Positions 36,273-46,966 are shown, counted from the stretch's first letter. The stretch is DNA of 64,000 nucleotides from Paraburkholderia xenovorans LB400 (GCF_000013645.1 NC_007951.1:2976001-3040000); one strand, 5' to 3'. A program made the numbers and translations. Notes: generated by a model not told the origin, from the sequence alone.

Positions 36273-37898
36273 TAACCCACCGGGGGTGCGGACAAAATCT
36301 TGGACTACCTGGAGGTAGTCCGTGTACTCGTACGAAGACCGCATTCGAGCAGTTAAGCTTTATCTGAAGTTGGGCAAGCGTATCAAGGCGACCATCAGAC
36401 GGCTGGGGCACCCGACAAAAAACTCTCTGAAGGCGTGGCATCGCGAATACGAACAGTGCCATGATTTGCGACCCGGCTATGTTCGTGCCGCGCCGAGGTA
36501 TTCGGCCGAAGAGAAACAGGCTGCCGTCGCTTACTATCTGAGCCATGACCGATGTGCTGCTGCGACCTTGAAGGTTTTCGGCTACCCGAGTCGTGGGACG
36601 TTCGCCAAATGGATCGAAGAATTGTGTCCCGAGATCGGAAAGCGTACTGTCGGCAGAGTGGCGGGCAGCGTTCCGAAATCGCGCGAGGCCCGACAGGCGG
36701 CGGTGATTGAACTGTGCACCAGAGATGAAAGCGCAAGTATGATTGCTCAGAGAGCGGGCGTGAGCAGGCCTCTACTGTACAACTGGAAGAACCAGCTACT
36801 TGGTCGGGAGGTTCCAGCATCCATGAAGCGCCCGAAGAAGCCAGCACCGAACTTTGAGCGGGCGGAGCTGGAGCAGCAGGTCGAATCGCTTCGACGCGAC
36901 ATCCGCAAGCTGGAGCTCGAGCGCGATATCCTCAAGAAAGCGAACGAACTGGTAAAAAAAGGGATGGGCATCGACCCGCATCTCCTGAGCAACCGGGAGA
37001 AAACGATGCCGGTTGATGCCCTGAAACAAACCTATGGGTTGCCAGAGCTGTTATCCGCCCTGAGGCTTGCCCGCAGCTCCTACTTCTACCACCGTGCACG
37101 TCTGCTTGTCGCTGACAGGCATGCTGACGCGCGTCGCGTGATTGCAGACATCTTCGAATGTAATTACCGTTGCTATGGCTATCGTCGAATTCGAGCGGCG
37201 TTGAGCAGGCAGCAGGTATTCATCTCAGAGAAGGTCGTGCGACGTTTGATGCGACAGGAAGGCCTGGCCGCTGCCACAACGAGACGACGTCGCTATGGCT
37301 CCTATCGTGGAGAAATCACTCCCGCTCCGGATAACCTCATCAATCGTGATTTCCGTGCAGCCGCCCCGAATCAAAAATGGCTCACGGACGTCACCGAGTT
37401 CCAGATCCCTGCCGGCAAGGTGTATCTGTCGCCGGTAATAGACTGCTTCGACGGACTCGTTGTGAACTGGTCAATCGGCACGCGTCCCGATGCTGAACTC
37501 GTCAATGCCATGCTGGATTCTGCCATCGAGTCGGTAGCCGACAGCAATGATCGGCCAGTGGTCCACTCCGATCGTGGTGCTCACTATCGATGGCCGGGAT
37601 GGCTATCCCGAATGCGCGATGCCAGGCTTGTTCGCTCGATGTCACGCAAAGGATGTTCGCCTGATAACGCAGCCTGTGAAGGTTTCTTCGGGAGACTTAA
37701 GACGGAAATGTTTTATCTTCGTGATTGGCGAGCTACGACCGTTGATCAGTTTATCGAGGTTCTCGACTCCTATATCCGGTGGTACAACGCAACGCGGATC
37801 AAGGTCTCGCTCGGCTCTCTTAGTCCGGTCGAATACCGGCAAAGTCTTGGAATCGCGGCATAACCAGTCCAAGAATTTAGCCGCACCCCCGTGGGTCA
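36273..37898 (+). mobile_element. IS3-family insertion sequence with one long frame, 1626 bp
   Basis: The ends are imperfect inverted repeats of about 33 bases: TAACCCAC-GGGGGTGCGG near 36273 and its mirror ending GTGGGTCA at 37898, with CTTGGACT at the inner edge of both. One transposase gene fills it. I see no clear target duplication. It abuts a dead two-component remnant on its left. Confidence 0.85.
36322..37863 (+). CDS. IS3-family transposase, single reading frame
   Basis: 513 residues starting at a GTG with GGAG upstream. Two helix-turn-helix regions (RAVKLYLKLGKRIKATIRRL; ASMIAQRAGVSRPLLYNW), a leucine-zipper segment (LEQQVESLRRDIRKLELERD), HTH_21, and an integrase core with DDE residues in LTDVTEFQ, HSDRGAHY and CEGFFGRLKTE. 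Most IS3 elements split this into orfA and orfB joined by frameshifting; here it is one frame. Intact. Confidence 0.93.
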   Translation: MYSYEDRIRAVKLYLKLGKRIKATIRRLGHPTKNSLKAWHREYEQCHDLRPGYVRAAPRYSAEEKQAAVAYYLSHDRCAAATLKVFGYPSRGTFAKWIEELCPEIGKRTVGRVAGSVPKSREARQAAVIELCTRDESASMIAQRAGVSRPLLYNWKNQLLGREVPASMKRPKKPAPNFERAELEQQVESLRRDIRKLELERDILKKANELVKKGMGIDPHLLSNREKTMPVDALKQTYGLPELLSALRLARSSYFYHRARLLVADRHADARRVIADIFECNYRCYGYRRIRAALSRQQVFISEKVVRRLMRQEGLAAATTRRRRYGSYRGEITPAPDNLINRDFRAAAPNQKWLTDVTEFQIPAGKVYLSPVIDCFDGLVVNWSIGTRPDAELVNAMLDSAIESVADSNDRPVVHSDRGAHYRWPGWLSRMRDARLVRSMSRKGCSPDNAACEGFFGRLKTEMFYLRDWRATTVDQFIEVLDSYIRWYNATRIKVSLGSLSPVEYRQSLGIAA

Positions 37899-37983
37899 GT
37901 TCTGCGTGGACATCAACAGCCTCGAGGCCTTCGATGTCGCGGTCGGCATCCAGTACCACTGCAGAGCAGAGCGGCGCGGCAAT

Positions 37984-38011
37984 GAAAGACAAACTTGCAA
38001 GTTTATCTTTC
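37984..38011. promoter_or_regulatory. 28-bp near-perfect palindrome (likely MarR operator)
   Basis: The core AAACTTGCAAGTTT (37991-38004) is a perfect palindrome, and the outer GAAAGA and TCTTTC arms extend it to 28 bases with a single mismatched pair. It lies 18 bases upstream of the marR ATG, the usual place for an autoregulatory MarR site. Confidence 0.7.
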
Positions 38012-38029
38012 ATCTACTATAGTGCGGCT

Positions 38030-38461
38030 ATGACAGTCGATTCCTCCCTGGAGATTGTTGCGAAGGATCTCACGGCAGCGATCAGTCGATTGCTGCGGCG
38101 ACTACGCGCTGAATCCAACCCGACCGAATTGGCCCTTTCCCAGATGGGCGTCCTGGCTCGTCTGGAACAAGGCGGCCCCATGACCACTGCGGATCTCGCT
38201 CGTGCAGAACTGATGAAGCCGCAGTCGATGGGCGTCATTCTGGCGAGTCTTGAGCAGGAAGGACTGATCGAGCGTCGATCTCACCCGACGAATCGTCGCC
38301 AGATCCTTTTTGCGTTGACCGAGACTGGCATGGCGGTGAGAACCAGCCACCGCGCCATGAAGCGTAACTGGTTGGTCAGTGCCCTCGGCCAACTCGATCC
38401 CGCGGACCTGAAGGCGCTTGTCGCGGCAACCGCGATCATCCGGCAGATTGGCGATTCCTGA
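38030..38461 (+). CDS. MarR-family transcriptional regulator
   Basis: 143 residues. The MarR winged helix is clear: ELALSQMGVLARLEQGGPMT, ADLARAELMKPQSMGVILAS, LEQEGLIERRSHPTNRRQIL. These proteins are repressors released by phenolic or other lipophilic ligands. The ATG at 38030 follows a palindromic operator. Downstream on the same strand are a hydrolase, a small membrane protein and a DHA2 efflux pump, so a typical MarR-efflux operon. Confidence 0.92.
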   Translation: MTVDSSLEIVAKDLTAAISRLLRRLRAESNPTELALSQMGVLARLEQGGPMTTADLARAELMKPQSMGVILASLEQEGLIERRSHPTNRRQILFALTETGMAVRTSHRAMKRNWLVSALGQLDPADLKALVAATAIIRQIGDS

Positions 38462-38528
38462 CCTTCGCTCGTACTACCGCCGTTGGCGGTGCAGAGCCAG
38501 ATCGACTTCAATTTATTAGGATACCTAT

Positions 38529-39092
38529 ATGGCTGCAACTCAACTGGACCTCAAAACTGCGCTGATCGTCATCGACCTGCAGAAGATCGTTGCATCGATT
38601 CCCACTGCCCATCCCTTCACGAACGTACTGGAAAACGCCAGTAATCTGGCGGCAACTTTCCGCCAGCACGGTCTTCCCGTCGTGCTGGTAAACGTCGTCG
38701 GAATGGCGCCGGGCCGGACTGAGCAGCATCACGCGGGCGGCGCGCTCCCGCCGGACTGGTCCGAGCTGCTGCCGGAGCTGGATAGGCAACCGCAGGATCA
38801 TCTCGTATCCAAGAGAACCTGGGGGGCGTTCACCAGCACCGGCCTTGAGACGCACCTCAAATCCGCCGGGGTCACCCAGGTAGTGGTCTGCGGCGTTGCG
38901 ACAAGCGTGGGTGTGGAGTCAACCGCGCGGCAAGCACATGAACTCGGCTTCAACGTCACTCTCGCAGTGGACGCCGTGACGGATATTAGTGCGGAAGCGC
39001 ACGCCAATAGCCTTGAGTGGATTTTTCCGCAACTCGGCGAGACGGGCACATGCAGGGAGATTGCCAATCTCCTTTCGAAAAGGAGTACCTGA
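38529..39092 (+). CDS. Isochorismatase-like hydrolase without the catalytic Cys
   Basis: 187 residues of the isochorismatase/cysteine hydrolase superfamily. It has the Asp of ALIVIDLQK and the Lys of VSKRTWGAF, but the nucleophile position, usually VCV, reads VGV in GVATSVGVESTARQA. The Gly version occurs in a recognised branch of the family (my recollection), so it may be a variant rather than a broken gene; catalysis by the classical thiol route is not possible. Second gene of the MarR operon. Confidence 0.82.
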   Translation: MAATQLDLKTALIVIDLQKIVASIPTAHPFTNVLENASNLAATFRQHGLPVVLVNVVGMAPGRTEQHHAGGALPPDWSELLPELDRQPQDHLVSKRTWGAFTSTGLETHLKSAGVTQVVVCGVATSVGVESTARQAHELGFNVTLAVDAVTDISAEAHANSLEWIFPQLGETGTCREIANLLSKRST

Positions 39093-39093
39093 A

Positions 39094-39423
39094 ATGTCCT
39101 CGCTTTTCCTGCTTGCTTATTTCTTCGGCGGTTTCTTCCTGGCAAACGCTGTGCCGCACGTCGTGAGCGGCATGATGGGACGGTCATTTCAGAGCCCGTT
39201 CGCCAAGCCGCCCGGAGAAGGCTTGTCGTCATCGAGCATCAACGTGCTCTGGGGTTTCTTCAATATTGTTATCGGTTATCTGCTGGTCTGTCGCGTCGGC
39301 GATTTCCAGTTGAGGGATACGGCAGACATTCTCGCTTTGGGTGCCGGCGCATTCCTGATCTCATTGCTCTCGCCACGGCATTTCGGCCGTTTCAATGGCG
39401 GCCATGTCACAAACCTCTCCTAG
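39094..39423 (+). CDS. Small integral membrane protein
   Basis: 109 residues with about three hydrophobic segments (LFLLAYFFGGFFLANAVPHV; INVLWGFFNIVIGYLLV; DILALGAGAFLISLL). It starts one base after the stop of the hydrolase gene, with AAGGAG upstream, and overlaps the MFS gene, so it is translationally coupled to both. I do not know its function; a helper of the pump is an inference. Confidence 0.7.
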   Translation: MSSLFLLAYFFGGFFLANAVPHVVSGMMGRSFQSPFAKPPGEGLSSSSINVLWGFFNIVIGYLLVCRVGDFQLRDTADILALGAGAFLISLLSPRHFGRFNGGHVTNLS

Positions 39424-40837
39424 AAAAGCCGTTGATACCGCGGACGCGCCTGCAACGGACCGGCTTGATCCCGCAGTCTGGAAAATTGCCGGCGTCGCTC
39501 TGTTCGGGGCGTTGCTCGCCCAGCTCGACGCGACGATCGTCAACGTCTCACTGTCGAACCTCGCGGTGAAACTCAACAGCAGCCTTTCGACGATCCAGTG
39601 GGTCACGAGCGGTTATTTGCTGGCACTCACTCTGGTTCTGCCGCTGAACGGATGGCTGGTCGACCGCATCGGCGCCAAGGCGCTCTACCTGTGGTGCTTC
39701 TCCGCGTTTGCGCTGTGCTCGGCGCTGTGTGGCGTTGCCTGGTCGGCGCCCTCGCTGATCGGGTTCCGCGTCCTGCAGGGCGTCAGCGGCGGGCTCCTCG
39801 CGCCTATGACGCAGATGATGATCGCTCGGGCTGCGGGCAAGCACATGGCCCGCGTAGCAGGCTATATGGCGCTTCCTGTGCTGCTGGCCCCGGTCCTGGG
39901 TCCCATCATCGCTGGCGCCATCCTGCAATATGCGTCCTGGCGCTGGCTGTTTCTGGTCAATCTGCCGGTTGGCGGCATTGCACTTCTGCTTGTGCTCCTG
40001 TTCCTCCCGAACGACCAAAGTGAGACGACGCGGCGAACGTTGGACTGGTCCGGTCTCGCGTTGCTCTCACCCGGGTTGGCAATGTTTCTATATGGCTCCG
40101 GGCGCCTCGACCACACGGCGGGGCGCGTTATTCTGGCAATCGGCATCGCGATGATGGCAGCCTTCCTTCATGCGGCGCGGCGAAAAGGCGACGCTGCGCT
40201 GATCGATTTGCGGCTGTTCGAGGGTCACGTCTTCTCCACCGCAGCCATCACGCAATTTCTATCGAACGGCGGCATGTTCGCTGGCCAGATGCTCATCCCT
40301 GCCTTTTTGATCCAGGCGTGCGGCCGCGCGCCCGGTGAAATGGGCTGGATGCTCGCGCCGCTTGGCATCGGCATGATGCTCACCAACCCCTTCATGGGCG
40401 CGCTGACGGACAGATTCGGCATTCGGCGCGTGTCTGCGGCAGGTGCCCTCCTGACACTGGTCGCTACACTTCCCATGCTGTATCTCGCGGCCCACGGGCT
40501 GAATCTGCTGGTTCTCGTACCCGCTCTGTTTTTACGGGGACTGGGCATGAGCGGCGTAGGCCTGCCATCGCTGAGCGCCGCCTATGCTTCAGTTCGCCGG
40601 GAGCAATTGCCGATGGCGACAACTTCGCTCAACATCGTCCAGCGCCTCGGTGGACCGACGATGACGACGCTGTGCGCCACGTTTCTAGCGTGGAAGCTAA
40701 GATCCGCCGTCAATGGCCATGCAGTTTCAAGCGCGTATGCGTGGGCGTTTCTGGTTCTCTGCGGTATTCACGCCTTTGCATTTATCGCGGCGGTTCAACT
40801 GCCGCGTCGCCTAGACGACGTGTCAATCCGCGACTGA
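39395..40837 (+). CDS. DHA2-family MFS drug efflux pump (EmrB/QacA type)
   Basis: 480 residues, about 14 membrane helices. Motifs: LLAQLDATIVNVSLSNLAVKL in TM1, TIQWVTSGYLLALTLVLPLNG, WLVDRIGAKALYL (motif A) and VLGPIIAGAILQYASWRW (motif C of drug antiporters). The DHA2 family exports toxic hydrophobic compounds with protons. The start overlaps the preceding gene by 29 bases (20 if the ATG at 39404 is used). Last gene of the MarR operon. Confidence 0.92.
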   Translation: MAAMSQTSPRKAVDTADAPATDRLDPAVWKIAGVALFGALLAQLDATIVNVSLSNLAVKLNSSLSTIQWVTSGYLLALTLVLPLNGWLVDRIGAKALYLWCFSAFALCSALCGVAWSAPSLIGFRVLQGVSGGLLAPMTQMMIARAAGKHMARVAGYMALPVLLAPVLGPIIAGAILQYASWRWLFLVNLPVGGIALLLVLLFLPNDQSETTRRTLDWSGLALLSPGLAMFLYGSGRLDHTAGRVILAIGIAMMAAFLHAARRKGDAALIDLRLFEGHVFSTAAITQFLSNGGMFAGQMLIPAFLIQACGRAPGEMGWMLAPLGIGMMLTNPFMGALTDRFGIRRVSAAGALLTLVATLPMLYLAAHGLNLLVLVPALFLRGLGMSGVGLPSLSAAYASVRREQLPMATTSLNIVQRLGGPTMTTLCATFLAWKLRSAVNGHAVSSAYAWAFLVLCGIHAFAFIAAVQLPRRLDDVSIRD

Positions 40838-41044
40838 ATTGTGGATTTCGTGCAGTGAGAGACGAAAAGATGACTGTGTTTTCGTATCCCCTTGGCCTTG
40901 AACGTGCATCTCAGACCCGGGCGCTGGCGTCGCCGTCCCTGACCGCCCAATGACGACCGGACCAAATATAGAGGGCGATGGTCCCGCGTATACCTCAGCC
41001 ATCCTCCGGAAGCCGCCTGTCATTTGATGGTTGATTTGTAGGTC
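40838..41044. other. Intergenic region at the island edge
   Basis: About 200 bases after the efflux operon with no gene; it leads into the terminator and the tRNA-like end. Confidence 0.4.
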
Positions 41045-41087
41045 GTAAAAAAAATAAAACCCCGCAGAGCCTTGACTCTGCGGGGTT
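41045..41087 (-). terminator. Rho-independent terminator
   Basis: A 12-bp perfect stem (AACCCCGCAGAG / CTCTGCGGGGTT) with a 6-base loop, followed on the minus strand by a T-rich tail (TTTTATTTTTTTT). It ends transcripts coming from the integrase side and may be the original terminator of the tRNA whose 3' end lies next to it. Confidence 0.9.
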
Positions 41088-41100
41088 CCACGGCAATTGC

Positions 41101-41124
41101 TGGCGGAGACGGTGGGGTTCGAAC
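41101..41124 (-). other. tRNA-Ser-like 3' end, probable integration site
   Basis: On the minus strand this reads TTCGAACCCCACCGTCTCC then GCCA: a T-loop (TTCGAAC), the 3' side of the T-stem and acceptor stem, and an encoded CCA. The bases just upstream (GCGAG) do not pair with CCCAC, so only the 3' end of the tRNA is present. This is the usual form of an attachment site next to a P4-type integrase. No intact copy of this tRNA is in the window. Confidence 0.6.
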
Positions 41125-41135
41125 TCGCCAGCGAA

Positions 41136-42476
41136 TCACGCCGAGCCATTCAGACTATCTTTCAGCATATCGGTATAGCGGGTCCTAGACAGCGCAACGA
41201 CATTTTTGCCTCCACGCGAATCGAATGTTGCGCGAGGCTTTTCTTTGATCCACCGATCTACCATATCCGCCCACGCCTGAAGCATCGTTCTTCGCTGATC
41301 CGCATATTCCGCTTTGTTGTAGATCGCGCGTACACCACGCTGTTCGTGCGCAAGGCATTTCTCTATCCAGTCTGTGTTAAATCCCGCTTCATGCAACAGC
41401 GTGCTCGCCGTGCGACGTAGGTCGTGCACGGTAAATGATTCAAACTCGTCGCCCCTGTCATTGATCAGCTTCACCGTGCTATCGATCACCCGATTCAGGG
41501 TCGCTGCGCTAATCGGAGAGGCGGTCTCATATCTTCCTGGGTGCAGGTACATGCTAGCCCCAAAACAAGTCTTGAAGGCCACGAGGATCTCCAACGCCTG
41601 TTCGCTCAAGTAGACTCGATGAGGCCGCCCAGCCTTCATTCGCTCCTTGGGAATGGTCCAGGTTGCAGCCTCAAAATCAACCTCGTCCCAAGTAGCGTCG
41701 ATAAATTCCGATTTACGAACAAGCGTCAGCAGCATGAACTTGACTGCGAGACGTAACGTCGACATGGTGGCTACCTGCTCGAGGACATTGAAGAAGACAT
41801 GAATCTCTTCCGGGTTCAGCGCCCTGTCCCGCGCTTTGAATGTGGCGATCGCACTGGGTCTGATGGACGCAGCCGGGTTGTCGACCTTGATTCCCCTCGC
41901 CTGCACGAAGCGAAATACCTGCAGCACGATTTCCCTTGCGTGGATCGCCTGAGCAGCGGCACCACGCGCCTTGATCTTCTCGCATCGCGCCATTAGTCGA
42001 GCCGGCGTGATTTCCTCCAGCTTCAGCTTGTCAAATTCCGACGCGAGGTTGCGCTCGTACACGGACTTGCGCATCGAGCGCGTTGAATCGGCCAGAGTGG
42101 CTTCTGCGAAATACTTCTCTGCCCAGTTTCCAAACGTGAAGGCGTCGTTGGCTTGCACCCGCTTTTCGACTTTCGAGCGCGAGGGACTGTTTCCTTGCTG
42201 GATCTCCCTCCGAGCTTGGGCATGCAAAAGGCGAGCTTCCGCGAGGCTGACCGACATACCAAAACTTAACTGATCCGATTCGCGCAGTTTCCGGGCCGGT
42301 GCTTGCGGATCATACCGGCCAATGACCAAGGTTTCTCGGCGGCCATTTACTCGATAGTCGTACCGGAAACTCATCCCACCAGAAGGCATTACCGCGACGT
42401 ACAGCCCTTGCTGGTCAGCCACCTTGTAGATTTTTTCGCCGGGTTTCAGCGCTCGTAATTGCATATCGGTGAGCAT
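41136..42476 (-). CDS. P4-type tyrosine recombinase (integrase)
   Basis: 446 residues. N-terminal DUF4102-type domain (MQLRALKPGEKIYKVADQQG), SAM-like core-binding domain, and a catalytic domain with Arg in LLTLVRKSEFIDATWDEV, HDLRRTAST, LAHEQ and the Tyr nucleophile in IYNKAEYADQR. The ATG at 42476 has a perfect AGGAGG. It integrates genomic islands, usually at tRNA 3' ends. It lies between the guaA 3' end and a tRNA-Ser-like fragment. It looks intact. Confidence 0.94.
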   Translation of the reverse strand: MLTDMQLRALKPGEKIYKVADQQGLYVAVMPSGGMSFRYDYRVNGRRETLVIGRYDPQAPARKLRESDQLSFGMSVSLAEARLLHAQARREIQQGNSPSRSKVEKRVQANDAFTFGNWAEKYFAEATLADSTRSMRKSVYERNLASEFDKLKLEEITPARLMARCEKIKARGAAAQAIHAREIVLQVFRFVQARGIKVDNPAASIRPSAIATFKARDRALNPEEIHVFFNVLEQVATMSTLRLAVKFMLLTLVRKSEFIDATWDEVDFEAATWTIPKERMKAGRPHRVYLSEQALEILVAFKTCFGASMYLHPGRYETASPISAATLNRVIDSTVKLINDRGDEFESFTVHDLRRTASTLLHEAGFNTDWIEKCLAHEQRGVRAIYNKAEYADQRRTMLQAWADMVDRWIKEKPRATFDSRGGKNVVALSRTRYTDMLKDSLNGSA

Positions 42477-42493
42477 ACAGCCTCCTCGAACGT

Positions 42494-42572
42494 ATACCGT
42501 CAACCGATACCGTCACAGCAGCTTGACGGTATCGGGCAAGGCCGTCCGAGGAGGGAATATCGATACCGTCAA
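42494..42572. repeat. Four GATACCGTCAA repeats upstream of the integrase
   Basis: Copies at 42494-42503 (ATACCGTCAA), 42506-42515, 42523-42534 (inverted) and 42561-42572. They lie just upstream of the integrase start, as expected for arm-type integrase or excisionase sites or an operator. The rest of the 222 bases up to guaA holds no gene. Confidence 0.65.
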
Positions 42573-42698
42573 CAGTACCGACATCCTCGCTTGGCATTGC
42601 CCGGATCACCACGGATCAGAGCGGACAATAACCTCATGTTTTTAAAAGGGAAAACACGAAAAACCGGAGCTCCCGGAACGACTTGGGAACAGTCTAGG

Positions 42699-44282
42699 TC
42701 ATTCCCACTCGATTGTCGCCGGCGGCTTCCCCGAAATGTCATACACCACCCGGTTAATCCCGCGCACTTCATTAATAATCCGGTTCGACACATGCCCCAG
42801 CAACTCATGCGGCAGATGCGCCCAATGCGCGGTCATGAAGTCCAGCGTCTGCACGGCGCGCAGCGCGACAACATACTCATAAGTCCGCCCGTCACCCATC
42901 ACGCCCACGCTCTTCACCGGCAGAAACACCGCGAACGCCTGGCTCGTCAGATCGTACCAGGACTTGCCGGTTTCCTTGTCGATGAAAGTCCGCAACGTCT
43001 CGATGAAAATCGCGTCCGCGCGGCGCAGCAGGTCCGCGAAATCGCGCTTCACTTCGCCGAGAATCCGCACGCCCAGACCCGGGCCCGGGAACGGATGGCG
43101 GTACACCATGGCCGGCGGCAAACCGAGCTTGACGCCGAGTTCGCGCACTTCGTCCTTGAACAGTTCGCGCAGCGGCTCGAGCAGCTTCAGGTTCAGCGTC
43201 TCTGGCAGGCCGCCCACGTTGTGATGGCTCTTGATCGTCTGCGTGGCTTTCTTGCCCTTGCCGGCCGATTCGATCACGTCCGGATAGATCGTGCCTTGCG
43301 CCAGCCACTTCGCATCGGTCAGCTTGCCGGCTTCGGTCTGGAACACCTCGACGAATTCCGCGCCGATGATCTTGCGCTTCGCTTCCGGATCGGTCACACC
43401 GGCCAGCTTGCGCAGGAACACCTCGCTCGCGTCGACGTGAATCACCTTCACGCCCAGGTGATCCGCGAAGGTCGCCATTACCTGCTCGGCTTCGTTCAGG
43501 CGCAACAGGCCATGATCGACGAACACGCAGGTCAGCTGATCGCCAATCGCGCGATGCAGCAGCGCCGCCGCCACCGACGAATCCACGCCGCCCGAGAGTC
43601 CCAGGATCACATGTTCCTGACCGACCTGCTCGCGGATCTTCGCGACGGCTTCGTCGATATAGTGGCCCATTTCCCAATCCGGCTGCGCGCCGCAGATCTT
43701 CAGCACGAAGCGTTCGAGCATGGCGCGGCCCTGCACGGTGTGCGTGACTTCCGGGTGCCATTGCAGGCCGTAGAAATGGCGCGTTTCGTCGGCCATCGCG
43801 GCGATCGGGCACGATTCCGTCGACGCCATCAGCGCGAAGCCCGGCGGCATTTCCAGCACCTTGTCGCCGTGGCTCATCCACACCTTCAACATGCCGTGGC
43901 CTTCCGGCGTGGTGAAGTCGCTGATGCCTTCGAGCAGGCTCGTGTGGTTGCGCGCGCGCACCTCGGCATAACCGAACTCGCGCAGGTGGCCGATATCGAC
44001 CTTGCCGCCCAGCTGCTCGGCCATCGCCTGCATGCCGTAGCAGATGCCGAGCACCGGCACGCCGAGTTCGAACACGGCCTGCGGCACGCGCGGCGTGTCC
44101 GTTTCAGTGACCGAGCTCGGGCCGCCGGAAAGGATCACGCCCTTCGGCGCGAAGTCGCGAATGAACGACGCATCGACGTCGTACGGATGAATTTCCGAAT
44201 ACACGTTGGCTTCGCGAACGCGACGTGCAATCAGTTGGGTGACTTGCGAACCGAAGTCGAGGATCAGAATCTTGTCGTGCAT
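42699..44282 (-). CDS. guaA: GMP synthase (glutamine-hydrolysing)
   Basis: 527 residues; converts XMP to GMP with ATP and glutamine. Class I amidotransferase with Cys in [11 protein letters not shown] and His in [10 protein letters not shown], then the ATP pyrophosphatase loop [14 protein letters not shown] and the dimerisation domain ending in TIEWE. The start is the ATG at 44282 ([18 protein letters not shown]). Last gene of the guaB-guaA group. Its 3' end borders the integrase; guaA 3' ends are known integration targets, but no second copy of the end was seen here. Confidence 0.98.
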   Translation of the reverse strand: MHDKILILDFGSQVTQLIARRVREANVYSEIHPYDVDASFIRDFAPKGVILSGGPSSVTETDTPRVPQAVFELGVPVLGICYGMQAMAEQLGGKVDIGHLREFGYAEVRARNHTSLLEGISDFTTPEGHGMLKVWMSHGDKVLEMPPGFALMASTESCPIAAMADETRHFYGLQWHPEVTHTVQGRAMLERFVLKICGAQPDWEMGHYIDEAVAKIREQVGQEHVILGLSGGVDSSVAAALLHRAIGDQLTCVFVDHGLLRLNEAEQVMATFADHLGVKVIHVDASEVFLRKLAGVTDPEAKRKIIGAEFVEVFQTEAGKLTDAKWLAQGTIYPDVIESAGKGKKATQTIKSHHNVGGLPETLNLKLLEPLRELFKDEVRELGVKLGLPPAMVYRHPFPGPGLGVRILGEVKRDFADLLRRADAIFIETLRTFIDKETGKSWYDLTSQAFAVFLPVKSVGVMGDGRTYEYVVALRAVQTLDFMTAHWAHLPHELLGHVSNRIINEVRGINRVVYDISGKPPATIEWE

Positions 44283-44486
44283 GGCAGCGGACGGAGTCAA
44301 AGAGTAAGCGGATACGGAATGCCGCGCACAGCGCGCGGCGTTGAATTCAAAGCGGTCCACGTGGGGACATTGGAGCGTGAAGCGTAACGATGCAGCGCCG
44401 TTGCGTGCGCGCCGCCGCAGCCAGTTGCTAGCGGCGAGCGCAAACGGAATCCGGTAGCTTCGGCAAACGGCGTGGCGCGCGGCGCG

Positions 44487-45215
44487 TCAGCCATGAAACG
44501 GCGGCCGGGGCGGGTTGGCGGCGCCATCGCGGGCTTCGTCCCGCGCGGCCGCGGCTTCTGCCCGCGCTGCGCGTTCGGAATCCGTCAGACCGGCTTCGTC
44601 GGCCACCGGATGAAGCGGCGCCGCTGCAACAGGACTGGCGGCACTGACCGGACGCGTAACAGGCACGACGGGCTCAACTACCGGCTCGGCGTGATAGACC
44701 GGAAAGCCCGCTGTCACGCGGCCCGGCTCGCGCCGGTTAGCCGCGTCTTTCGCGGCGTCTTTCGCCGCCTGTTTTTCGGCGCGCTCCGCAGCAGCGGCTT
44801 CGACCAGCCGCACTTTCTCGCGCCGCCGCACCGCGCCCGACAAACGCACGCCGCCCAGACCGATCACCAGCAACACGACACCCGTCAGCACCGCGACGAT
44901 CTGACCGAAACCGGTCAGCGCCGGCGTATGCAGACCGAGCAGCCACACCAGCATCAGCACGCCGGTCAGCCAGTTCACATGGCCGACCACCCGGGCGACC
45001 GCGGTCGTCAACGCGCCGTCGATCGACGCGTGCAGAGCCAGCCACGCGAGCCCGATCAGCGCCACGCCAAACCCCTGGCCGACCAGAGCCGGCTGGGTCT
45101 GCACCAGAAGCAGCGCGTTGTACAACGAAGTCCACGGCGTCAGCAGAAAAAGCAGGCCGAACGCAAGCAACAGCAAGGCATCGAGGATGAGTACACCGCG
45201 CAGCAATGGCTTCAT
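44487..45215 (-). CDS. Membrane protein between guaB and guaA
   Basis: 242 residues. About four membrane helices in residues 1-125 (LRGVLILDALLLLAFGLLF; VGQGFGVALIGLAWLALHA; NWLTGVLMLVWLLGL; FGQIVAVLTGVVLLVIGLGG), then a charged, Ala-rich cytoplasmic tail (AERAEKQAAKDAAKDAANR). The family is unknown to me. It starts 6 bases after guaB, so it is co-transcribed with the GMP genes, but nothing in it suggests nucleotide metabolism. Confidence 0.75.
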   Translation of the reverse strand: MKPLLRGVLILDALLLLAFGLLFLLTPWTSLYNALLLVQTQPALVGQGFGVALIGLAWLALHASIDGALTTAVARVVGHVNWLTGVLMLVWLLGLHTPALTGFGQIVAVLTGVVLLVIGLGGVRLSGAVRRREKVRLVEAAAAERAEKQAAKDAAKDAANRREPGRVTAGFPVYHAEPVVEPVVPVTRPVSAASPVAAAPLHPVADEAGLTDSERAARAEAAAARDEARDGAANPPRPPFHG

Positions 45216-45221
45216 TAGCGT

Positions 45222-46709
<1,488 letters not shown>

Positions 46710-46966
46710 TTATACGCGATACCTCCCTGGTTTTCACTGCACTAACAGCAGCTTAGCGAATTTCGGGTAGTTTTTTCGCATCGTCGGGCCGACCGGATTT
46801 CGCTTGGCTGTTCACCTCGGGTTCGATCCGGTTTCGTTTGCGCGTTCGGGTGCAGCGAGGCGCCGCCGGCCGGAATGCCGGGACCGGAATGCAGAATCAA
46901 ACAAGACGTCGGGGCCGCCAACCGGCTATTCTGCCGACCATTCCAGTTTTCTTGCAGGAGCAGTCG

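Noticed and set aside
41101..41190. A complete tRNA-Ser gene
   Set aside because: Only the T-loop and 3' side are present; the 5' half of the T-stem does not pair and no anticodon arm is found in the integrase coding sequence.
42699..42720. A second copy of the guaA 3' end marking the other island end
   Set aside because: I did not find the final guaA bases repeated anywhere in the left part of the window by reading; a computed search is needed.
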